DNA of 64,000 bases, taken from the NCBI GenBank assembly GCA_937885015.1, contig CALAAS010000054.1, positions 16,706 to 80,705 of the forward strand, given 5' to 3'. The DNA is from an uncultured Clostridium sp. (lineage in GTDB: Bacteria; Bacillota; Clostridia; Lachnospirales; Lachnospiraceae). The notes beneath the pieces were generated by a model. That model did not search any database. It was given only the letters and a program-made list of their open reading frames with translations, and was not told the DNA's origin. Made by a program: the position numbers and the translations under genes. This document shows positions 58,549 through 64,000 of this stretch, piece after piece. Numbering within the stretch: the first letter of the stretch is position 1; every line of letters starts with the position of its first letter.

Positions 58549-59952
58549 TTACTGGCAGAGATCTGCAATAACCTGTGCAAAAATCTTTGCGCTGGTAACC
58601 AGATCCTCTACCACTGCGCACTCGTCGGGCCCATGCTCGTTACTTTGGGCCCCAGGCATCTTGGCTCCGAATGCCACGCCGTTCTTCAAATCATGCACGT
58701 AGGTTCCGCCGCCCGTATATTTGCAATAACCCTCCAGGCCCGTATACCGCTCATAAGCAGACAGCAGGGTTTTTACAAATTCCGAATCTCCGTCCACATA
58801 ATGGGGTTCTGTTATATCCGTATTCTCCAGATTCAGGCCATACTCCGCCAGTCGGCTTCGGATCGGCTCCAAAACCGTCTCCCTGCTTCCGCAAATGGGG
58901 AAACGGACATCGAAAAAACCGTCCAGGCTATCTTCCTCCACGGAAAGCATAGAGAAAGCCAGTGTCAGACTGCCGGACTTCTCTTCCTCCATGGCAACGC
59001 CCAGCGCCTTCCCAGCCAGATCATCCCAAGGAAGCAGTTTTACCAGACTGCGGATTTTCTGAATCTGCGGACATTCCGCAAAAGGCAGCCGGGACAGCAG
59101 GTAAAGCAGCGCCGTCAGAGCATTTTTCCCGCCCTCCGGACGGGCCGCATGGGCATTCTGCCCCAGAGCCGTAATCTCCAGAGTCTGATTCATCCCCTGA
59201 ATCTCAAAAAACACCCCAGTCTCCTCCGTTACCCGACGGCCCTCCTCACGAACCAGGTCATCATCCAGGCCTTCAATCACGGCCATCGCCTCACTGGGCA
59301 CCACGTTAATCTTCAGACCTCCTTTTACGGAATGAATTCTGGGAAGTACATCGGAAGCTTCAAATTCCGCCGTAAAATGACCTGGAAGCCGACCTTTTTC
59401 AATGTTGATTACCGGGAAGGAACTGTCCGGAGAGAACGTCATCGGTGCCTCCTGCTCAATATCGTAATAGTGAGCGATATCAGAGCTTCCGCACTCCTCG
59501 TCCGTTCCCAGAATTAACCGTACATTTTTCGTAACAGGAATCCCCAGTTCCCGTATGGCCCGCATGGCATAGAGGGCAGCTACCGCCGGCCCCTTATCGT
59601 CAGAGGTTCCGCGCCCATACAGCTTTCCGTCTTTCAAAACAGGTTCAAAGGGTTCTGTAACCGTCCAGCCCTCCCCAGCCGGAACCACATCCAGATGTGC
59701 CAGAATATCCAGCTGATGCTCTCCCTGATTCAGGTCCGCCGTTCCCACATAGTTGTCATAATTGTGAATGGAAAAACCGTATTTTTCTGCCATGGAAAGT
59801 GCCAATGTCAGCGCCCGGCTCACGCCCTCACCAAATGGTTTTCCCACCTGGTAAGCGCTTTTTTCACTGTTAATCCGGCATAACAGGCAAATATCATCCA
59901 CCATCTCCTGTCTGTGGGCATCCATATACGCTTCAATCTGTTTTTTATACAT
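58549..59952 (-). CDS. pepV: M20 dipeptidase PepV
   Basis: A cytoplasmic zinc dipeptidase. The 467 residues include HLDVVPAGEGW (His86, Asp88), GRGTSDDKGP (metal Asp118/119), DEECGS (Glu152/153), a lid domain (about 190-375) and a C-terminal His in PGAQSNEHGPDE. The length and motif set match PepV-like enzymes rather than shorter M20 amidohydrolases. It follows yqeY by 13 bases in the prfC-yqeY-pepV operon. Confidence 0.93.
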   Translation of the reverse strand: MYKKQIEAYMDAHRQEMVDDICLLCRINSEKSAYQVGKPFGEGVSRALTLALSMAEKYGFSIHNYDNYVGTADLNQGEHQLDILAHLDVVPAGEGWTVTEPFEPVLKDGKLYGRGTSDDKGPAVAALYAMRAIRELGIPVTKNVRLILGTDEECGSSDIAHYYDIEQEAPMTFSPDSSFPVINIEKGRLPGHFTAEFEASDVLPRIHSVKGGLKINVVPSEAMAVIEGLDDDLVREEGRRVTEETGVFFEIQGMNQTLEITALGQNAHAARPEGGKNALTALLYLLSRLPFAECPQIQKIRSLVKLLPWDDLAGKALGVAMEEEKSGSLTLAFSMLSVEEDSLDGFFDVRFPICGSRETVLEPIRSRLAEYGLNLENTDITEPHYVDGDSEFVKTLLSAYERYTGLEGYCKYTGGGTYVHDLKNGVAFGAKMPGAQSNEHGPDECAVVEDLVTSAKIFAQVIADLCQ

Positions 59953-59965
59953 GCAAGTCCTCCTT

Positions 59966-60412
59966 TTACCGGAGCATCCCGGCCAGCACCTCGTTTACTA
60001 CCTTTCCATCTGCCTTTCCTCTGACCTTCGGCATCAGAACCTTCATAATCCGTCCCTTATCGGAAGGGGCCGGTGTTTCAATGGCCAGCTCCGCCAAAAC
60101 ACCACAGATTACTTCCCTGATCTGCTCCGGAGTCAGATCTTCTGGTGCAAACTCCTGATAAACCAGAAGGCGGGCGCTGGCCTCTTCACGAATATCTTCC
60201 CGGTCCGCCGGAGCCAGCTCCAGCGTCTCCTTCGTCTGTTTTATCTCCTTCTTCACAATGGCGTCCGCCTCTTCCTCCGTCAGCGGTTCCCGCTTGTCGA
60301 TCTCCGCATTTTTCAAGGCGGAAAGCAGCATGGAAAGAGAATCCTTTCTGGCCTTATCCTTCGCCTTCATCGCCTCCACCATTGCTGCGCGCACTACATC
60401 TACTCTGCTCAT
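59966..60412 (-). CDS. GatB/YqeY domain protein
   Basis: A 148-residue helical protein: MSRVDVVRAAMVEAMKAKDK, LTEEEADAIVKKEIKQ and KVVNEVLAGMLR are typical. The family shares its C-terminal domain with GatB of the tRNA amidotransferase and may bind tRNA, but no defined reaction is known. AAAGGAG precedes the ATG. It lies between prfC and pepV. Confidence 0.94.
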   Translation of the reverse strand: MSRVDVVRAAMVEAMKAKDKARKDSLSMLLSALKNAEIDKREPLTEEEADAIVKKEIKQTKETLELAPADREDIREEASARLLVYQEFAPEDLTPEQIREVICGVLAELAIETPAPSDKGRIMKVLMPKVRGKADGKVVNEVLAGMLR

Positions 60413-60454
60413 CCTGTCTTCTCCTTTCCAGTCCCCATGGCCAGGCTCACTGCC

Positions 60455-62047
60455 TTAACCACGCCCAAATTCACTGAGTTTCAGCTTCGGATTCCGTTCT
60501 TCCACCATCCCTACGCTCCAGCTGTTGATGAAGAGCAGCAGGGCATTTCCTTTCAGATCCTTAATCCGTTTCATATCGGATGTTCCCTGAATTTTTGCCA
60601 CATCCACCTCTTCCGGATTTACCACCCAGCGAATATGCTCATACGGAAGCTTATCCAGCTTTACCTCCACGTTATACTCACTCTGCAGCCGGTACGTCAA
60701 AACCTCAAACTGCAGAACACCGACCACGCCCACGATGATCTCTTCCATGCCCGTATTAAACTCCTGGAAAATCTGAATCGCACCTTCCTGGGCAATCTGG
60801 CTGATCCCCTTGATAAACTGCTTGCGCTTCATGGTATCCATCTGGCGTACCCTGGCAAAATGCTCCGGCGCAAAGGTGGGAATTCCCTCAAATTCCACTT
60901 TGTCTCCAGACGTACAGATCGTATCGCCAATGGAAAAAATACCAGGATCAAAGACGCCGATAATATCACCGGCATAGGCCTCTTCTACAATTTTTCTGTC
61001 CTGCGCCATCATCTGCTGCGGCTGAGAAAGGCGGATTTTCCGTCCTCCCTGCACGTGATTGACCTCCATCCCTGCCTGGAACTTTCCAGAGCAAATCCGC
61101 ATAAAGGCAATCCTGTCCCGATGGGCCTTGTTCATATTGGCCTGGATCTTAAAAACAAACGCACTGAAATGGGGATCAAAGGGATCTACCATGCCGGTCA
61201 GAGTCTTTCGCGGAAGCGGAGAGGTCGTCATCTGCAGGAAATGCTCCAGAAACGTCTCCACACCAAAATTTGTCAGAGCAGATCCAAAGAATACCGGTGA
61301 CAGATCTCCCCGGCTTACACGCTCCATATCCAGCTCGTCGCTGGCTCCGTCTAAAAGCTCAATATCATCCAGAAGCTGCTGATGGTAGTCCGGCCCGATC
61401 ACGCTCTCCACTTCTGCACCTTCTGCTGAAAATGTCTCCGATGCCACTTCCTTCTGTCCGCCCATAGCAGCCGTAAAGGTGGTAATCATCTTCGTCTTCC
61501 GATCGTACACGCCCTTAAAATTCTTTCCGCAGCCAATGGGCCAGTTGACCGGGCAGGTACGGATTCCCAGCACACTCTCAATCTCGTCCATCAGCTCAAA
61601 GGGGTCCCTGGCCTCCCGGTCCATCTTGTTAATAAAGGTAAAAATCGGGATATTCCGCAGCAGACAGACTTTAAATAATTTTATCGTCTGGGCCTCCACG
61701 CCTTTGGATGCATCGATTACCATCACCGCTGAGTCCGCAGCCATCAGGGTACGATACGTATCCTCCGAGAAATCCTGGTGTCCCGGGGTATCCAGAATGT
61801 TAATACAGTATCCGTCATAGTTAAACTGGAGAACAGAGGATGTCACAGAAATCCCCCTCTCCTTCTCGATCTCCATCCAGTCTGAAACCGCATGTTTAGC
61901 CGCTTTTCGTCCCTTTACCGTACCGGCCAGGTTGATGGCTCCGCCGTAAAGCAGAAATTTCTCTGTCAGCGTCGTCTTTCCGGCATCCGGGTGGGAAATG
62001 ATGGCGAATGTCCGCCGTTTTTTAATCTGTTCTGTTATATTTTCCAA
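60455..62047 (-). CDS. prfC: Peptide chain release factor 3
   Basis: A translational GTPase that recycles RF1/RF2 after termination. The 530 residues have G1 SHPDAGKTTL near residue 20, then RGISVTSS (switch), DTPGHQDF, NKMDREARDP and the RF3 C-terminal domain (FARVRQMDTMKRKQF). I chose the TTG at 62047, eight bases after GGAGG, giving the usual N-terminus ENITEQIKKRRTF; a GTG five codons upstream would place that GGAGG inside the gene. It heads a prfC-yqeY-pepV operon, with a palindromic element in its promoter and leader region. Confidence 0.96.
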   Translation of the reverse strand: MENITEQIKKRRTFAIISHPDAGKTTLTEKFLLYGGAINLAGTVKGRKAAKHAVSDWMEIEKERGISVTSSVLQFNYDGYCINILDTPGHQDFSEDTYRTLMAADSAVMVIDASKGVEAQTIKLFKVCLLRNIPIFTFINKMDREARDPFELMDEIESVLGIRTCPVNWPIGCGKNFKGVYDRKTKMITTFTAAMGGQKEVASETFSAEGAEVESVIGPDYHQQLLDDIELLDGASDELDMERVSRGDLSPVFFGSALTNFGVETFLEHFLQMTTSPLPRKTLTGMVDPFDPHFSAFVFKIQANMNKAHRDRIAFMRICSGKFQAGMEVNHVQGGRKIRLSQPQQMMAQDRKIVEEAYAGDIIGVFDPGIFSIGDTICTSGDKVEFEGIPTFAPEHFARVRQMDTMKRKQFIKGISQIAQEGAIQIFQEFNTGMEEIIVGVVGVLQFEVLTYRLQSEYNVEVKLDKLPYEHIRWVVNPEEVDVAKIQGTSDMKRIKDLKGNALLLFINSWSVGMVEERNPKLKLSEFGRG

Positions 62048-62090
62048 GGGTGTTTCCTCCACTCATAAACATTTTTCCTGTTTATTCTAT

Positions 62091-62129
62091 TGTAACTGTT
62101 CAGATTTCCCGCCGTCCTGAACAGTTACA
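62091..62129. repeat. Reduced palindromic element before prfC
   Basis: TGTAACTGTTCAG (62091-62103) and CTGAACAGTTACA (62117-62129) are perfect 13-base arms. The loop ATTTCCCGCCGTC equals the right-hand flank of the large typA-leader element, so this looks like the same element with the three internal hairpins deleted. Its edge overlaps the predicted prfC -10 and start. Confidence 0.88.
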
Positions 62130-62157
62130 TTCTATTATGAAATATTTGGAAAGTCAA
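62129..62157 (-). promoter_or_regulatory. Promoter of prfC-yqeY-pepV
   Basis: TTGACT (62152-62157) and TAGAAT (62129-62134), 17 bases apart. It lies back-to-back with the coaX promoter; the two -35 hexamers touch. Confidence 0.6.
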
Positions 62158-62186
62158 TTGTGTTTCCTTTTGAAATATTGTATACT
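62158..62186 (+). promoter_or_regulatory. Promoter of coaX
   Basis: TTGTGT (62158-62163) and TATACT (62181-62186), 17 bases apart, 45 bases before the ATG. Confidence 0.6.
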
Positions 62187-62230
62187 CATCATGGAATCTG
62201 GACGGACTGGCACGGCAAAAAGGAGCACAT

Positions 62231-62995
62231 ATGATTTTAGCCATCGACATCGGCAACACCAACATTGTAATCGGTGTAATTGACACCCGTAAAACGTATT
62301 TCGTGGAACGCATAACCACTGTTATCGGCAAGACCAATCTGGAATACGCCGTTTCCCTGAAAAGTATTCTGGAAATCTACCATATTGATCCGGAACAGAT
62401 CGAAGGAGCCATTATCTCCTCTGTTGTTCCTCCCCTGAACCGAACCCTTCAGGCTGCAGTTCGGAAAATCACCGGCTTAAATGCTCTTCTGGTGGGTTCC
62501 GGCATGAAAACCGGACTGAATATTCTGATGGACAACCCAAAATCTGTTGGGAGCGACATGATCGTCAATTCCATCGGCGCTCTGTCTGAACATGAGCCGC
62601 CGATTGTTATTATTGACATGGGCACCGCCACCACCATGTCCGTCATTGATAAGCAGGGCCGCTACATCGGCGGAGCCATTCTCCCCGGTGTCCGCGTCTC
62701 CCTGGACAGCATGAGCGCCAATACCGCTCAGCTCCCGCGTATCAGCCTGGACACCCCCAAAAAAGTCATCGGAAAAAATACCATCGACTGTATGCGCAGC
62801 GGCATCCTCTACGGAACGGCCGCCATGCTGGACGGCATGCTAAGCCGCATGGAAGCAGAGCTGGGACAGCCTCCTGTTATCATCGCCACTGGCGGCATTG
62901 CAAAGATTATTTTGCCCCTTTGCTCCCACTCCATACTCTATGACCGGGAACTTCTGTTAAAGGGGCTTCTTCTCTTATACGAAAAAAATAAATAA
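62231..62995 (+). CDS. coaX: Type III pantothenate kinase
   Basis: Phosphorylates pantothenate, the first step of CoA synthesis. The 254 residues of this ASKHA-fold enzyme show DIGNTNIVIGV (6-16), SSVVPPLN, the conserved GSDMIVNSIGAL and DMGTATTMSVID with catalytic Asp. AAGGAG precedes the ATG. It is divergent from prfC and a single-gene unit with its own terminator. CoA is also the substrate of AcpS at the start of the window. Confidence 0.96.
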   Translation: MILAIDIGNTNIVIGVIDTRKTYFVERITTVIGKTNLEYAVSLKSILEIYHIDPEQIEGAIISSVVPPLNRTLQAAVRKITGLNALLVGSGMKTGLNILMDNPKSVGSDMIVNSIGALSEHEPPIVIIDMGTATTMSVIDKQGRYIGGAILPGVRVSLDSMSANTAQLPRISLDTPKKVIGKNTIDCMRSGILYGTAAMLDGMLSRMEAELGQPPVIIATGGIAKIILPLCSHSILYDRELLLKGLLLLYEKNK

Positions 62996-63015
62996 ACCCT
63001 GTGTAACGTAAAAAT

Positions 63016-63055
63016 GGGTGTTGTAACATTGATTTGCAACACCCGTTCTATTTTT
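63016..63055. terminator. Bidirectional terminator between coaX and the SseB-like gene
   Basis: GGGTGTTG and CAACACCC pair perfectly (8 bp) around 13 bases. The tails are TTCTATTTTTG on the plus and ATTTTTACG on the minus strand. Confidence 0.8.
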
Positions 63056-63074
63056 GTACAGTTCTGGCGCCAGC

Positions 63075-63857
63075 TTATTTCACTACCTTCAGCTTGCGAT
63101 TTTCTTTCTCAATCTTATCCAGCTTTTCTGCATCCAGACGCAGTCCGAACCCAAATGGGTTTACCACAATCCCATTTACATTTCCCAGATATTTCTTAAA
63201 ATCACGGAACCGGATTATCTCTCCCTGAAACCGGTTCTTACGGTCAAACTTGCCAAATTCCACCGGATCGGTAAACACAGGATAAAATTTGCCGCCCTTG
63301 TTATCTGTCAGAAGCGGCGCACTGGCCATCCCCGGAGCTGCCGCCGGCGCCAGGAACCGCGCCTTGTAGAGCTCCGAACACATTAGAGCCTGCATGGGCG
63401 GAATCGCTCTTGCGCAGGCCAGCGCCTGATAAAACTGGGCGGCCGCCCGCATCAGCGACGGATTGATAACCATATCCGGAGTTTCTTCCCCCTTCTCAAT
63501 AATATTGAACAGGGACATGGACAGGGAATCCTGCTCCTTGTCGATCACAACTGCCTCAAATCCGCTGCGGTATAAGTCGTTAAAAAAGGCAATCCGCTGT
63601 GCCGGATGAATCTCCAGACTTCTGGTTTCCACTCCAACCCACTTCATGCTCTTCACAAAGGCATCCGCATTCTCCCGGCTGGTATAAAGAAAGGCAGCCG
63701 CTTTTCCATTTTCCGCACCCATGTAAAAATTGTTGGTAATCCGGGCCGACACGGCAAACATGCCCTCTTCGGTTTTTAAAAGCTCCATAATCCCTCTGAT
63801 TACGGATTTATCTTCTGTCTCGTAATATTTCTTTATCAGTTCACGCACTTTTTCCAT
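63075..63857 (-). CDS. SseB-like protein
   Basis: A 260-residue soluble protein with the N-terminal SseB fold (about 30-105: MFAVSARITNNFYMG, AAAFLYTSRENADAF, IAFFNDLYRSGFEAVVID) and a C-terminal extension that repeats a similar text (about 165-260: PVFTDPVEFGKFDRKNRFQGEIIRFRDFKKYL and NPFGFGLRL). Enhanced-serine-sensitivity SseB proteins have no established biochemical role in Firmicutes. It is not preceded by another gene within the window. Confidence 0.8.
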   Translation of the reverse strand: MEKVRELIKKYYETEDKSVIRGIMELLKTEEGMFAVSARITNNFYMGAENGKAAAFLYTSRENADAFVKSMKWVGVETRSLEIHPAQRIAFFNDLYRSGFEAVVIDKEQDSLSMSLFNIIEKGEETPDMVINPSLMRAAAQFYQALACARAIPPMQALMCSELYKARFLAPAAAPGMASAPLLTDNKGGKFYPVFTDPVEFGKFDRKNRFQGEIIRFRDFKKYLGNVNGIVVNPFGFGLRLDAEKLDKIEKENRKLKVVK

Positions 63858-64000
63858 TGCTGTTCCTCCGTTGTCTCAATTTCCATTCTCTATTTTAACA
63901 CAGAGGCGAACAACAATCAATTAAAAGAAAAATCCAGAAAATCTACGTTACTGTCAAGTAATCGTTGGCAACTTTCTTTTTGATTTATCTTTTTGTTGAA

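Noticed and set aside
59951..61300. 449-codon plus-strand frame opposite yqeY and prfC
   Set aside because: It is a long shadow of well-conserved genes; no ribosome site or recognisable domain.

Overview
The window looks like chromosomal DNA from a spore-forming, anaerobic Firmicute of the class Clostridia, most likely a Lachnospiraceae (Clostridium cluster XIVa) member with roughly balanced GC. The reasons are a complete spoIIA-spoVA sporulation operon, Rex, NrdR, a T-box and a lysine riboswitch, choline-binding-type cell-wall repeats, Gram-positive AAGGAGG ribosome sites and sigma-A promoters close to TTGACA-17-TATAAT. Most genes lie on the minus strand. I see no tRNA, rRNA, CRISPR array, prophage or insertion sequence; this is core genome with interspersed palindromic repeats.

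Layout. 0-5.8 kb: nnr (cut by the window edge), acpS and rex in one overlapping operon, a divergent ABC-F ATPase, a secreted cell-wall-binding protein and a small membrane protein. 5.8-10 kb: a purine module (small membrane protein, purB, a LysR regulator, purA). 10-13.6 kb: lipoprotein, dapB-dapA under a lysine riboswitch, a CobA-like ATPase and a double-OB SSB-like protein. 13.8-19.5 kb: typA with a highly structured leader, a YigZ-family protein and a class A penicillin-binding protein. 19.6-24.4 kb: spoIIAA-spoIIAB-sigF-(55-residue membrane protein)-spoVAA-B-C-D-E. 24.6-27.6 kb: folC, a 51-residue acidic protein and a TPR membrane protein. 27.8-35 kb: an envelope module (cytidylate-kinase-like protein, cell-wall-binding CAP protein, MMPL transporter, large secreted coiled-coil protein) with a divergent TetR regulator whose promoter physically overlaps the operon promoter. 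35.2-39.3 kb: a valine T-box operon with a DUF6472-like protein, a lipoprotein and valS. 39.4-44 kb: a DUF362/ferredoxin protein, DacF-type carboxypeptidase, YbaK protein, meso-diaminopimelate dehydrogenase and a small XRE regulator. 44-54 kb: an asymmetric ABC exporter pair, a SNF2 helicase, argS, an amidase and efp. 54.4-58.4 kb: nrdR, yqeG, an aroE-aroK fusion, ylmC and a short flavoprotein-like lipoprotein. 58.5-64 kb: prfC, yqeY, pepV, divergent coaX and an SseB-like protein.

Working together. dapA, dapB and ddh give the short dehydrogenase route to meso-diaminopimelate and lysine, which feeds the peptidoglycan enzymes also found here (PBP, DacF, amidase). Translation factors and synthetases (typA, prfC, efp, valS, argS, ABC-F) are concentrated in the window. 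The sporulation operon couples forespore sigma-F control with the dipicolinate channel genes.

Most worth a second look: (1) a family of palindromic elements with GTAAC-type ends placed at or next to the predicted transcription start of typA, prfC, folC and the DUF362 gene, most elaborate before typA, where it folds into three perfect hairpins closed by a terminal stem; (2) a second, about 137-bp repeat in the leaders of the spoIIA operon and the valS operon; (3) small unannotated genes inside the sporulation and folC operons; (4) the TetR/kinase/CAP/MMPL/coiled-coil envelope module with mutually overlapping promoters; (5) a PurA with substitutions in IMP-binding positions.
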